Shown: in pieces, positions 54,987 through 63,922 of the stretch
Layout: each line of letters starts with the position of its first letter
Position numbering within the stretch: position 1 is the first letter of the stretch
Origin: Enterococcus dongliensis
Lineage (GTDB): Bacteria > Bacillota > Bacilli > Lactobacillales > Enterococcaceae
Reading direction: 5' to 3'
Assembly (NCBI RefSeq): GCF_005405225.1
Contig: NZ_BJDQ01000004.1
Location: 94,682-158,681, forward strand
DNA length: 64,000 bases
Translations under genes and position numbers: made by a program
Notes under the pieces: model-generated
Seen by the model: the letters and a program-made list of their open reading frames with translations, nothing else
Databases searched by the model: none
What the model was told of the DNA's origin: nothing

Positions 54987-55565
54987 CTAATTGTTGATAG
55001 GTTTGACTTTTCGCTGCATATGATCATACATATGTCCGCTGATCATTATTTCTCCTGCATCAGCAAAACCTTCCCGTAAGTATAAGCGTTTGGCATTGGG
55101 ATTTGCTTTATCGACATTTAAGCCGATTACTCCCTCTCCTTCATGCATCGCTAACCGATCAACTGCTGTCAATAATTTTGCGCCGATTCCCTGACCCCGA
55201 AATTTTTCATCAACTGCAATCGAATCTAAATACCACTCGTTAGGAAAAGCTTCCGTATCACTGAACATTTGGGTATCTTCTTTTATTCCTTGAGAATGGA
55301 GATATTTTTTTAACGGTCGATCAATAATCGCTTCTTTGTCTGCAGGATAACCAAATACCGCACCAGCGATAGTTCCATCAATTTCCTCCACCAAGCCGCG
55401 AGCATAGCCGAAGCGATAGGTTGGATCTTCAAAACAAGTCGCAATGGCATCCAAAGTCTTTTCTTCCCCAAACTCAGCTAAAAAGTCCAGTTCCATATCT
55501 TTTAAAATAACCAATATCAGTTTAGCGACATCTGCGCCATCTTCTCTTTTAGCAAATCGAATCAT
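54987..55565 (-). CDS. GNAT-family N-acetyltransferase
   Basis: Acetyltransferase-fold protein of 192 aa. Motif A is WYLDSIAVDEKFRGQGIGAK, followed by LLTAVDRLA and NVDKANPNAKRLYLREGFAD. The N-terminal half is unusually acidic and long for the family. It reads convergently with the LURP-one-like gene and stands alone. The substrate is unknown. Confidence 0.88.
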   Translation of the reverse strand: MIRFAKREDGADVAKLILVILKDMELDFLAEFGEEKTLDAIATCFEDPTYRFGYARGLVEEIDGTIAGAVFGYPADKEAIIDRPLKKYLHSQGIKEDTQMFSDTEAFPNEWYLDSIAVDEKFRGQGIGAKLLTAVDRLAMHEGEGVIGLNVDKANPNAKRLYLREGFADAGEIMISGHMYDHMQRKVKPINN

Positions 55566-55758
55566 TTTAAAACCTCTCTTTTAATAACGTTTAATTCTAC
55601 TATTTTAGTGTAACATGCAAGTTGGGTTTATGAAAGCGGAGATATTTTGTATTCACTAAAAAGTCTGATATGATACTGAAGAAATGATTTTTGGTTAAAA
55701 ACAGCCAATTTATCTTTGATGATTTACGATACAGATTCAAACAATCAGGAGGACTATC

Positions 55759-56826
55759 ATGAAAAAGATCATAAAAATTTTTTTGGGGATACTTAGCGTA
55801 CTTATCATTGTTTTTGGAAGTTATTTAATCTATTTATTTGCCAGTTATGACCGCTTGCCAGATGGCATCGCCTTAGATCCTAAAAATACCCAAAAGCAGT
55901 CGTTAAAAATAAACAAGAAGTATCGAGCTATGAGTCATAATATTGGCTACGGTGCTTATCCGCCAAGTTATAGCTTCTTTATGGATGGCGGAGACTATTC
56001 ACGTGCCTATGATAAAAAAACGGTCAAAGAAAACATGGCAGGGATCGTCCAATCAACTAAAGACTTAGCACCGACCTTTGCATTTTATCAAGAAGTCGAT
56101 CAAAACGGTGATCGTTCTCAACACGTGGACGAAGTTGCCTTTTTGAAAGAGCATTTAGCTGCCTACAATAGTCTTTATGGACAAAACTACGATTCCGCTT
56201 ACCTGTTCTACCCATTTACCGATCCAATCGGTCAGGCAAAATCAGGCTTGGTCACACTGAGTCAAGCTGAGATTACCAGCAGTAAACGCTATTCATTGCC
56301 GATTGAAACAAATTTCAATAAATTTTTTGATTTGGATCGTGCCTTTACAGTCAGTCGAGTCCCCGTTCAAAACGGCCATGAATTCATCGCGATTAATACC
56401 CATCTATCTGCTTTTACGAAAGATCGCTCGATTCAAGCAGCCCAATTAAATAAAATCTTTTCGGTGATGGAAAATGAATACAAAAAAGGCAACTATGTAA
56501 TGGTCGCTGGCGATTACAATCACGATGTATTGGGAAACAGCCCTGATGTCTTCAATACGAGTAAGAAAAGAGAAACATGGACACATCCTTTTCCAAAAGA
56601 TCAATTACCATCTGGGTTTCATCTTCCAACAGGAAACTTAGATGCAGAACGTCGCCCTTCTGCTCGAGCCTTGGATAAACCATACAAGAAAGGAGAATCT
56701 TATACCACATTAATAGACGGCTTCTTAGTCTCAGATAATATCACGGTAAATGATGTCCATGTTAAAGACATGCAATTCAAATATTCGGATCACAATCCTG
56801 TATATTTAGATTTCAGCCTAAAATAA
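55759..56826 (+). CDS. Membrane-anchored endonuclease/exonuclease/phosphatase family protein
   Basis: Protein of 355 aa with an N-terminal membrane helix (IFLGILSVLIIVFGSYLIYL, about residues 7-27) and an extracellular domain of the DNase I/inositol phosphatase fold. Family motifs are RAMSHNIGYGAYPP, FAFYQEVDQNGD (Glu), FIAINTHLSAFTKD, MVAGDYNHDVLG (catalytic Asp and Asn) and the terminal KYSDHNPVYLDF (His). This could be a surface nuclease or a phosphodiesterase such as a sphingomyelinase relative. No classic sphingomyelinase signature is evident. The next acetyltransferase gene follows 39 nt downstream. Confidence 0.85.
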   Translation: MKKIIKIFLGILSVLIIVFGSYLIYLFASYDRLPDGIALDPKNTQKQSLKINKKYRAMSHNIGYGAYPPSYSFFMDGGDYSRAYDKKTVKENMAGIVQSTKDLAPTFAFYQEVDQNGDRSQHVDEVAFLKEHLAAYNSLYGQNYDSAYLFYPFTDPIGQAKSGLVTLSQAEITSSKRYSLPIETNFNKFFDLDRAFTVSRVPVQNGHEFIAINTHLSAFTKDRSIQAAQLNKIFSVMENEYKKGNYVMVAGDYNHDVLGNSPDVFNTSKKRETWTHPFPKDQLPSGFHLPTGNLDAERRPSARALDKPYKKGESYTTLIDGFLVSDNITVNDVHVKDMQFKYSDHNPVYLDFSLK

Positions 56827-56865
56827 TGGTTCTTTTTCTACCAGATACTTTTAAGGAGGAGCACA

Positions 56866-57309
56866 ATGCGGTTTGAAGAAATCACTACAGATAAAAAGAG
56901 GGTTATTGATTTGCTTCTTTTAGCAGATGAGCAAGAAGACATGATTGACCGTTACCTTGACGAAGGTCGACTATTTGTCTTATATGATCCCGCTATCGTT
57001 TGTGCAGCAGTCGTCATAAACCTCAATGACAAAGAATGTGAGTTAAAAAATATCGCGACCCTTCCAAGTGCCCAAAGACAAGGATATGGCAAAGCGATGA
57101 TCCAATTTCTACTGACTAAATTCACTCGTTATCAAACAATGTACGTAGGAACCGGTGATGTCCCGGAAACTTTGGCATTTTACCAAGAATGCGGTTTTCA
57201 CCGCTCCCATCGGATAAAAAATTTTTTCACAGATTATTATCGTGAACCAATCATCGATCATGGAATTCAGTTGACCGATATGATCTATTTGCGTATCGAC
57301 CAGTCATAA
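56866..57309 (+). CDS. GNAT-family N-acetyltransferase
   Basis: Acetyltransferase of 147 aa with ELKNIATLPSAQRQGYGKAM as motif A, followed by YVGTGDVPETLAFYQECGFH, the motif B region. The C-terminus (NFFTDYYREPIIDHGIQLTD) fits the YvbK-like group. AGGAGG precedes the ATG. It is in tandem with the membrane-anchored phosphoesterase gene and ends at an unusually long hairpin. Confidence 0.88.
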   Translation: MRFEEITTDKKRVIDLLLLADEQEDMIDRYLDEGRLFVLYDPAIVCAAVVINLNDKECELKNIATLPSAQRQGYGKAMIQFLLTKFTRYQTMYVGTGDVPETLAFYQECGFHRSHRIKNFFTDYYREPIIDHGIQLTDMIYLRIDQS

Positions 57310-57314
57310 GCAGA

Positions 57315-57366
57315 AAAACGTACTGCGAATCTAAAAGCCAATGCCTTTAGATTCGCAGTACGTTTT
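57315..57366. terminator. Long perfect-stem terminator
   Basis: 21-bp perfect stem (57315-57335 with 57346-57366, loop AGCCAATGCC), A/T tails on both sides. It lies between the convergent acetyltransferase and mvaE genes and can serve both. Confidence 0.88.
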
Positions 57367-57420
57367 ATTTATTAGCGAGTATTTCCTTGTTATAAGTGGC
57401 CCATAGTTTACAAAATACTA

Positions 57421-59838
57421 TCAGCCTAACCGAATGTTTTTAATGATTTCTTCTGCTGTTGCTAGATTCATCCGTTGAGCATTTCTTAAGCGTTTAGCCA
57501 CTTGTGGGATTTCGCTAATAGTGGCTCCGGCGGTGATTGCCAGTGAACGGCTTTGCATCGCCATATGCCCTTTTTGAATTCCTTCTGTCACTAATGCTTT
57601 TACTGCTGCTAAATTTTGCGCTAAACCAACAGCTACGATGATTTCTCCTAATTCTGCTGCACTTGAGACTTCTAATAATTTCAAGCTCAGTTGTGCCTTA
57701 GGTAAAACCTTAGTTGCTCCGCCGACAATACCGACTTTTAGCGGTAATACCAATGTTCCAATTAGCTGATCGTTTTGGATAGACCAATCTGTTAATCCCT
57801 CATAGCGTCCATTTCTTGCAGCATACGCGTGACAAGCTGCTGCTACTGCCCGCGTGTCATTACCTGTTGCTAATACGACCGCATCGATCCCGTTCATGAT
57901 CCCTTTATTGTTCGTTGCTGCCCGATAAGGGTCCAACTTGCTATAATCACTAGCGGCCACAATTTTTTTAGCAATCGCTGGTGTAAGTTGTTTTACAGGA
58001 ATCTCACAACGAGCTTCAATCAACGCATGAGTAGCATAATTACTCAAAATACTAAACAAAATATCTACATCCAAAATTAATTCTCTTAATTCTTGGGCCA
58101 CAGCCTCTAACATTGTATTCAATATATTGGCCCCCATCGCATCCTTTGTATCGACCACTAGATCGATTGAAAGATATCCTGCTTCAAAGGTCCGAATATT
58201 GATTGCTCGTAATCCTCCGCCACGTTGGTAAATAGAAGGATAACTTTCTTGAGCCGCAGAAAAAAGTAATGATTCATTTTCACTGAGTATTTTTTTAATT
58301 TTTTCAACTTCTGTGACATTTTGCAAAACGATTTGTCCAATCATTTCCTGGCTGAGCACATGTGTAGTGAGCCCGCCAGCTTTAGCAATGATTTTTCCGG
58401 CATTGCTCGCAGCAGCAATTACCGATGGTTCTTCTGTCACCATTGGTATTAGTTTTTCTTTCCCATTAATGACAAAGTTTTGGGCAACACCCAAAGGAAT
58501 CGAGTATTCACTAATTTGATTTTCGATTAAATTAGTAGCGACTTCTTCTGGCAATACCATTTGATTGGCTAATTGGGCCGCCTCTTTAGCAGTTATTTTC
58601 TTTTCTTTGACTAACTTTGCCAGTCGTTCCGTTTGGCTCATTTGATAAAACTTTTTTTGGGCAGTTTCCTGGTCTTCTGCTTTAGTAATCATCAACGCCA
58701 AGCCTAGTCCTCCACCGATACAAAGACTGGCGATCCCACGTTGTTTCTCTTCTTGAATCAATTCAGAAACCAAAGTCGTAACGATTCTGGTCCCACTAGC
58801 TCCGATTGGATGCCCCAAAGCAATCGCACCGCCATAAATATTTATTTTTTGGTCAGGCACCTTCAATTCCTTTTGAACAGCAACTGAAGCCGAAGCAAAG
58901 GCCTCATTGATTTGAAAAATATCTACCTCATCGATTCTGCGATTCACTTTTTTTAGTAATTTGTTGATAGCTGAAACAGGCGCCATCCCCATGATACTTG
59001 GATCGATTCCAACTTCGCTATACCCGTTAATGACTGCCAAATAAGCTAAACCATGTTCAATCGCATAAGATTTTGCAGCTAAAATAATTGCTGATGCTCC
59101 ATCATTTAATGTTGAAGCATTTGCTGCTGTAACGACACCGTCTGCTTTAAAAGCTGGTTTCAAAGAACTGATCTTTTCTAATGTTGAATCATAACGAATT
59201 CCTTCATCTTCACCCATCGTACGACCATCTGGAAGGGCAACAGGAACAATCTCTGAGTCAAACTTACCAGCTGTACTGGCGTTGGCTGCTTTCATTTGCG
59301 ACTCATAGGCATATTGATCCTGAGCCTTGCGAGTAATGTGATATTCTTGGGCCACTTTTTCTGCTGTCAACCCCATATGTTCCCCACTAAAGGCATCCGT
59401 CAAGCCATCATAAATCATACTTGATTTTGGCTCTTGCCATTCTTGAGTGTCATAATCAAAACTTGTTACTTTTGGTGCTTGCGACATATTTTCTGTTCCA
59501 CCAGCAAGTACAACTTGCGCTTCGCCTAATAAAATTTGTTGCATTCCAAAAATAATTGCTTTCATACCAGAACCACAGACCTCATTGATCGTAGTAGCTG
59601 GTGTACTATGAGGAATCCCCGCTCTTACCGCTGCTTGTCGAGCCACATTTTGGCCATTTCCTGCTTGTAAAACATTTCCTATAAATACTTGTTCAACTTG
59701 ATCTGGCACAAGCTCTGCACGTTTGATCGCTGCTTTGCTCGCAATCGCAGCAAGCTCGACGGCTGAAATGGGTGCTAATTTCCCCTTATATCTGCCAATT
59801 GGTGTTCGTACAGCACTTAAAATCACTACTTCTTCCAA
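57421..59838 (-). CDS. mvaE: Bifunctional acetyl-CoA acetyltransferase/HMG-CoA reductase
   Basis: Fused enzyme of the mevalonate pathway, 805 aa, known from enterococci. The N-terminal thiolase half (about 1-385) condenses two acetyl-CoA; its nucleophile is Cys88 in INEVCGSGMKAI, with INEAFASASVAVQKEL and GGAIALGHPIGASGTR further on. The C-terminal half (about 400-805) is class II HMG-CoA reductase: QRGGGLRAINIRTFE, LVVDTKDAMGANILNTMLEA, GIMNGIDAVVLATGNDTRA. It starts from a TTG with GGAGGTG six nt upstream. It is divergent from mvaS, which supplies the intermediate step, so both together turn acetyl-CoA into mevalonate. Confidence 0.97.
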   Translation of the reverse strand: MEEVVILSAVRTPIGRYKGKLAPISAVELAAIASKAAIKRAELVPDQVEQVFIGNVLQAGNGQNVARQAAVRAGIPHSTPATTINEVCGSGMKAIIFGMQQILLGEAQVVLAGGTENMSQAPKVTSFDYDTQEWQEPKSSMIYDGLTDAFSGEHMGLTAEKVAQEYHITRKAQDQYAYESQMKAANASTAGKFDSEIVPVALPDGRTMGEDEGIRYDSTLEKISSLKPAFKADGVVTAANASTLNDGASAIILAAKSYAIEHGLAYLAVINGYSEVGIDPSIMGMAPVSAINKLLKKVNRRIDEVDIFQINEAFASASVAVQKELKVPDQKINIYGGAIALGHPIGASGTRIVTTLVSELIQEEKQRGIASLCIGGGLGLALMITKAEDQETAQKKFYQMSQTERLAKLVKEKKITAKEAAQLANQMVLPEEVATNLIENQISEYSIPLGVAQNFVINGKEKLIPMVTEEPSVIAAASNAGKIIAKAGGLTTHVLSQEMIGQIVLQNVTEVEKIKKILSENESLLFSAAQESYPSIYQRGGGLRAINIRTFEAGYLSIDLVVDTKDAMGANILNTMLEAVAQELRELILDVDILFSILSNYATHALIEARCEIPVKQLTPAIAKKIVAASDYSKLDPYRAATNNKGIMNGIDAVVLATGNDTRAVAAACHAYAARNGRYEGLTDWSIQNDQLIGTLVLPLKVGIVGGATKVLPKAQLSLKLLEVSSAAELGEIIVAVGLAQNLAAVKALVTEGIQKGHMAMQSRSLAITAGATISEIPQVAKRLRNAQRMNLATAEEIIKNIRLG

Positions 59839-60086
59839 GGATGCACCTCCAATAATTTCATTAAAAATCAGACGTAAGTATAGCATAGATAGTTTTATAA
59901 TTTCTTAAGATTCAAACCCGACTAATTCCTACTTTTCTATGATATATTTACTTCTGGAAGAACGAACTATCTAATAAGTAATCAAAACGACGAATGAATC
60001 GGTGAATCATATACGATGAAAGGATAGCTCAAAAACTCTTGCTTTTTATAAAAATGAACGCCATCATTGGAACTAGGAGGAACACT

Positions 60087-61238
60087 ATGACGATAGGGAT
60101 TGATAAAATCAGTTTCCATGTGCCGAATTATTATCTTGAGATGACTGATTTGGCTCATGCCCGTGAAACAGATCCCGATAAATTTCACATTGGTCTTGGG
60201 CAAGATCAAATGGCACTTATTCCTAAAACACAAGACATCGTTACTTTAGGAGCCAGTGCTGCGGTAAAAATCCTCACAGCAGAGGATAAAGCGACAATTG
60301 ACATGGTGATTGTCGGAACAGAATCTAGTACGGATTTTTCAAAATCAGCCGCTGTAATCATCCATAATCTATTAGGCATTCAGCCATTTGCTCGTTCTTT
60401 TGAAATCAAACATGCCTGTTACGGTGGAACGGCTGCTTTACAACAAGCCCATGACTATGTTGCTCTGCATCCAGATCGAAAAGTTTTAGTAATTGCTGCT
60501 GATATTGCTAAATACGGCTTATATTCTGGCGGGGAACCCACACAAGGTTGTGGAGCTGTTGCTATGCTCATTACAAAAGACCCGCATATATTGGCCTTTA
60601 ACAATGACAGTGTCTTTTACTCTGAAGATGTCTACGATTTTTGGCGACCGGCTGGCCATGATTACCCGCTAGTTGATGGTCATTTATCAAACCAGATTTA
60701 TATTGACTCATTCACGAAGATTTGGGAACAAAATAAAAAAGTCAATCAAACAGATAGCACGGACTATGCAGCTTTGACTTTTCATTTGCCTTATACAAAA
60801 ATGGGCCGTAAAGCATTACGGGCTATTTTTCCAGAAATGACTGAAACGGAACAACACCGTCTTGAAGCCCGCTATGACGAGGCAATCATTTATAGTCGCC
60901 AAGTCGGAAATCTTTACACAGGTTCATTATATCTCGGTTTAGCTTCTTTATTAGACAATAGTGATCTAACTGCTGGTCAACGTATCGGTTTATTCAGCTA
61001 TGGTTCTGGTGCAGTCAGTGAATTTTTCTCCATGACACTGATGGCTGAATATCAAAAATATTTATTAGCTGAAGACCATCGCTTCTTGCTTGCTAATCGC
61101 AAACGATTGTCCATGGATCAATACGAGAAGATGTTTACTGAAAAATTGCCAACTGATGGACAGACATATACTTTTACTGATTCGACAGCTTTTGCTATCC
61201 AACAAATCAGTAATGATATTCGCTATTACAATAAATAA
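60087..61238 (+). CDS. mvaS: Hydroxymethylglutaryl-CoA synthase
   Basis: Condenses acetoacetyl-CoA with acetyl-CoA to HMG-CoA in the mevalonate pathway. The 383-aa protein matches the length of the E. faecalis enzyme. The nucleophile Cys111 is in IKHACYGGTAAL. Glu79 (VGTESSTDFSKS) and the histidine of ALTFHLPYTKMGRKAL complete the catalytic set, and FSYGSGAVSEFFSM is the family's C-terminal motif. ATG at 60087 with AGGAGG upstream. It is divergent from mvaE; the 248-bp region between them must hold both promoters. Confidence 0.97.
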   Translation: MTIGIDKISFHVPNYYLEMTDLAHARETDPDKFHIGLGQDQMALIPKTQDIVTLGASAAVKILTAEDKATIDMVIVGTESSTDFSKSAAVIIHNLLGIQPFARSFEIKHACYGGTAALQQAHDYVALHPDRKVLVIAADIAKYGLYSGGEPTQGCGAVAMLITKDPHILAFNNDSVFYSEDVYDFWRPAGHDYPLVDGHLSNQIYIDSFTKIWEQNKKVNQTDSTDYAALTFHLPYTKMGRKALRAIFPEMTETEQHRLEARYDEAIIYSRQVGNLYTGSLYLGLASLLDNSDLTAGQRIGLFSYGSGAVSEFFSMTLMAEYQKYLLAEDHRFLLANRKRLSMDQYEKMFTEKLPTDGQTYTFTDSTAFAIQQISNDIRYYNK

Positions 61239-61265
61239 ACCAAAAAATTTCCATTCTTAGTAGAG

Positions 61266-61300
61266 AAACAGCCGCAGCATTTTATGCTGCGGCTGTTTTT
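61266..61300 (+). terminator. mvaS terminator
   Basis: Perfect 15-bp stem AAACAGCCGCAGCAT/ATGCTGCGGCTGTTT with a TTT loop and T run. Confidence 0.92.
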
Positions 61301-61678
61301 AGGCAAAAAAAAAATAATCCAGCGGTCTAATGGCTAAGTGTTTTTGCTTCATTCCAGATTTCTGGAATATTCACACCTTTTTTCTAGGTCTTAAACGTTT
61401 TTGTGGTTGAATTGCGTTCAAGCCTCACCATTAAGTGGAGAAATGGTTCTACTGTCTACATTTCTCTTCCCCGCTAGATTAGAGTAACTTTGTAAGGAAA
61501 ATTCAAATCCCTACTTCCTTCCTGCCATTTCGGCATTCATTTTGAAATGAACAGTCATTCGTCCATTTCGGTTGTATTATTTAACAACCATAGGGACCTA
61601 TCCCTTACATTTATAGTTATATCATACTTTATAATTTTTTGCAACCGTTTACATTTAATTTAAGAATCTTTTTCATGT
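61301..61678. other. Structured non-coding gap upstream of nrdI
   Basis: About 380 bp without a convincing ORF but rich in short inverted repeats: ATTCCAGA/TCTGGAAT near 61352-61370, GAGAAATG/CATTTCTC at about 61438-61467, and TTCATTTTGAAATGAA near 61534-61550. It could be a decayed mobile-element end or a structured RNA. I cannot name it. Confidence 0.45.
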
Positions 61679-61704
61679 TATAATTTTAAAGATAGTCATT
61701 ATCA
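61679..61704 (+). promoter_or_regulatory. nrdI promoter region with Fur-like box
   Basis: An extended -10 TGTTATAAT (core 61679-61684) is followed immediately by AGATAGTCATTATCA at 61690-61704. Read in reverse this is TGATAATGACTATCT, matching 13 of 15 positions of the Fur 7-1-7 consensus TGATAATNATTATCA. Its position over the likely transcription start suggests iron-dependent repression. Confidence 0.6.
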
Positions 61705-61743
61705 CTTTCTACAGAACTTATTAGCGAGCTTGGAGGTACAGCT

Positions 61744-62193
61744 ATGAATATTTTGTATATCTCGATTTCAGGGAATACACGAGCTTTTGTCAAACGATTA
61801 ATAACTTATGCCGAAGAACAGCATCAACTCTCTGCAGAAAATCCTTTGATCAAAGCAAAAGAAATTTCAGAAAACACACCTTTTACTGTCGAATCAACTC
61901 CTTTTTTCACCTTTGTTCCTACCTATTTAGAAGGCGGCAACGGTGTGGATAACGGAGACAAAGAAATATTGACTGAAGTCATGCGAGAATATTTAGAGTA
62001 CGAAAATAATTATGAAAAATGTTTAGGTGTTGTAGGCAGCGGCAACAAAAATTTCAATTACCAATACTGTTTAACCGCCAAACAATACAGCCAAGCATTT
62101 GGCTGTCCTTTTTTAGCCGATTATGAATTAAGGGGAACCTTAGCAGATCTACAACGGGTCTACCAAATATTAAAAAATAATTTCTTAAGCTAA
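61744..62193 (+). CDS. nrdI: NrdI-type flavodoxin
   Basis: Flavodoxin-like activator of class Ib ribonucleotide reductase, which supplies superoxide to build the dimanganese-tyrosyl cofactor of NrdF. The 149-aa protein has the FMN phosphate loop SISGNTRAFVKR, the family region FFTFVPTYLEGGNGVDNGDK, and VVGSGNKNFNYQYCLTAKQY, which lines the flavin ring. No nrdE, nrdF or nrdH is adjacent. The Fur-like box in front would link it to iron shortage, when a manganese enzyme is preferred. Confidence 0.88.
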   Translation: MNILYISISGNTRAFVKRLITYAEEQHQLSAENPLIKAKEISENTPFTVESTPFFTFVPTYLEGGNGVDNGDKEILTEVMREYLEYENNYEKCLGVVGSGNKNFNYQYCLTAKQYSQAFGCPFLADYELRGTLADLQRVYQILKNNFLS

Positions 62194-62280
62194 CCGATCA
62201 TTCATTATTCTATTGACTTTTTCTCATGTTAGGCGCATTCTTTTTAGATAGATACTTCAGATAAGAAAGGCGTGTAGTAA

Positions 62281-63186
62281 TTGAAAAAGGTTGCAATTAT
62301 TGGTGTTGGACATGTTGGTAGCACAACTGCCTATACTTTGATCTCAAAAAATATCGTTGATGAATTGGTCCTCTTTGACCCTAAAAAAAACATTATCGAA
62401 GCTGAATTAAATGATCTGATGGACGGTCAGATGGAACAAGAACATCAAGTTCGATTGATTGCTCCAGATTTAGCAGAATTAGCAGATACTGATGTAATTA
62501 TTTTTTCTGCTGGTGACATCACTATTTTTGAAGGCAATTCTGATCGTTTCGCTGAATTAAATTTAACTAAGAAGATTGCAGAAGAATGGGCTCCAAAAAT
62601 TAAAGCTTCTGGATTCAAGGGTATTTTATTGAATATCACCAATCCTTGCGATGTAATCACTCAATATTTGCAGGAATTGACCGGATTGCCTCAAGAACGC
62701 GTGCTTGGTACGGGAACTTCGCTGGATACTGGCCGAATGAAACATGCGGTTAGTCAAGACTTGAATATCCATCCTTCGACTATTGATGGCTTCGTCGTTG
62801 GAGAACATGGCGAAAGTCAATTCGTTGCGTGGTCTAGTTTAAAAATCAATGATGTCCCAATTACTGACCTATTGGACTCTGAAAAGCTGACAACTTTAGA
62901 ACAAACTGCTCGTAATGGCGGTTGGATCACTTTTAGAGGAAAAGGATATACTTCTTATGGTATCGCTATTCAAGCAGCACGGATCGCTGAAGCCTTTTTG
63001 ACAAATCACTCATTGATCGTACCTGTCAGTCACTATCACTCCGCTGAAAACTGTTATGTTGGTTCACCTGCCACCATTTCAAAACAAGGGTTAATTAAAA
63101 GTTTTCCTCTACATTTTTCTGAAACTGAACAAATAAAATGGCAACAAACAATCAAGAAAATTTATTCCATGAATAGTACAATCTAA
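62281..63186 (+). CDS. L-2-hydroxyisocaproate/L-lactate dehydrogenase family protein
   Basis: NAD-dependent 2-hydroxyacid dehydrogenase of 301 aa in the LDH/MDH family. It has the Rossmann motif VAIIGVGHVGSTTAYTLIS, the Asp switch LVLFDPKKN, the catalytic pair NITNPCDVITQYL and FVVGEHGESQFVAWSSL (His in GEHGES), and the C-terminal helix. The substrate loop lacks the DGSRLDSAR-like Gln-Lys-Pro pattern of lactate dehydrogenase, which favours L-HicDH or a related 2-oxoacid reductase. It starts from a TTG with GAAAGG ten nt upstream. It is followed by a palindromic repeat shared with the rnhC 3' region. Confidence 0.85.
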   Translation: MKKVAIIGVGHVGSTTAYTLISKNIVDELVLFDPKKNIIEAELNDLMDGQMEQEHQVRLIAPDLAELADTDVIIFSAGDITIFEGNSDRFAELNLTKKIAEEWAPKIKASGFKGILLNITNPCDVITQYLQELTGLPQERVLGTGTSLDTGRMKHAVSQDLNIHPSTIDGFVVGEHGESQFVAWSSLKINDVPITDLLDSEKLTTLEQTARNGGWITFRGKGYTSYGIAIQAARIAEAFLTNHSLIVPVSHYHSAENCYVGSPATISKQGLIKSFPLHFSETEQIKWQQTIKKIYSMNSTI

Positions 63187-63211
63187 AAAAACTACGACAT
63201 AAATTAAAACC

Positions 63212-63283
63212 AAAAAATATCCAAATTATTGATGTAACGCTACTAAATCGTAGGAGTAATACATCAATAATTCGGATATTTTT
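63212..63283. repeat. Palindromic intergenic repeat, copy B
   Basis: Arms at 63212-63236 and 63260-63283 are reverse complements with one mismatch (AATATCCAAATTATTGATG, then its partner ending CGGATATTTTT). The 3' half is nearly identical to copy A at 7918-8004, while the inner part differs (shorter, ACGCTACTAAATCGTAGG). It lies between the convergent dehydrogenase and phosphatase genes and may terminate both. Confidence 0.75.
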
Positions 63284-63320
63284 ATTCTATAATCTACCAT
63301 TTTTAAACTTTTTATCATTG

Positions 63321-63860
63321 CTAGTCTGTTCTTTTATCGAATCGAATCAACTTTGCATTAGGCGTACGATAGTTAAAAACCGCTTGATTTTCTAATGGTT
63401 CAAAATAATTCTTGATTGCTCGAGTTACCGAGTTATGACAAACTAATAAAAATACATTCTCTGTATCTTGTTCCAATTCTTTTAGCAATGGGACAACGCG
63501 AGCATAGACATCCATCAAAGATTCCCCATTAGGATAGCGCATTGCAAATTGAGTCCGCCTGTTTAAATAATCCACTTGCTTTTCACTAGTCCCATCGTAA
63601 TCCCCATAGTTTAATTCAATCAGACGTTCATCCATTTTCATTGGCAACTGGTTTCTTTCACTAACAAGACGAGCAGTTTCTTTTGCCCGTTCTAATGGAG
63701 AGTGGATAATTTTTGTAATTGGAACTGTAAGTTCAGCCACTTCTTCTGCTAATAAAATAGCTTGTTGATAACCTTTTTCTGATAAAGCAATATCACTTCT
63801 TCCTGAAACAATTCCTTTTTTATTCCATTCAGTTTCCCCATGTCTTGCTACATAAAGCAA
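63321..63860 (-). CDS. Histidine phosphatase family protein (phosphoglycerate mutase-like)
   Basis: Phosphatase of about 179 aa in the cofactor-dependent PGM superfamily. Its phosphohistidine motif is YVARHGETEWNKKGIVSG, with the second active-site arginine in HSPLERAKETARLV. Glu lies in LIELNYGDYDG, and the second histidine is in FLLVCHNSVTRAI. Size and motifs fit broad-specificity phosphatases (PhoE/CobC-like), not glycolytic PGM. I prefer the TTG at 63860, nine nt after AGAGGA, over the TTG at 63869, which is too close to that site. Confidence 0.88.
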   Translation of the reverse strand: MLYVARHGETEWNKKGIVSGRSDIALSEKGYQQAILLAEEVAELTVPITKIIHSPLERAKETARLVSERNQLPMKMDERLIELNYGDYDGTSEKQVDYLNRRTQFAMRYPNGESLMDVYARVVPLLKELEQDTENVFLLVCHNSVTRAIKNYFEPLENQAVFNYRTPNAKLIRFDKRTD

Positions 63861-63884
63861 ATGAAACAATCCTCTCTATCTTAA

Positions 63885-63917
63885 AAATAAAAAAAACTAT
63901 CCACTAGAGTGAATAGT
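63885..63917 (-). terminator. rRNA operon terminator
   Basis: Stem ACTATCCACT/AGTGAATAGT (63896-63905 with 63908-63917, one mismatch), followed on the minus strand by a long T run, directly past the 5S rRNA 3' end. Confidence 0.85.
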
Positions 63918-63922
63918 CAAAA

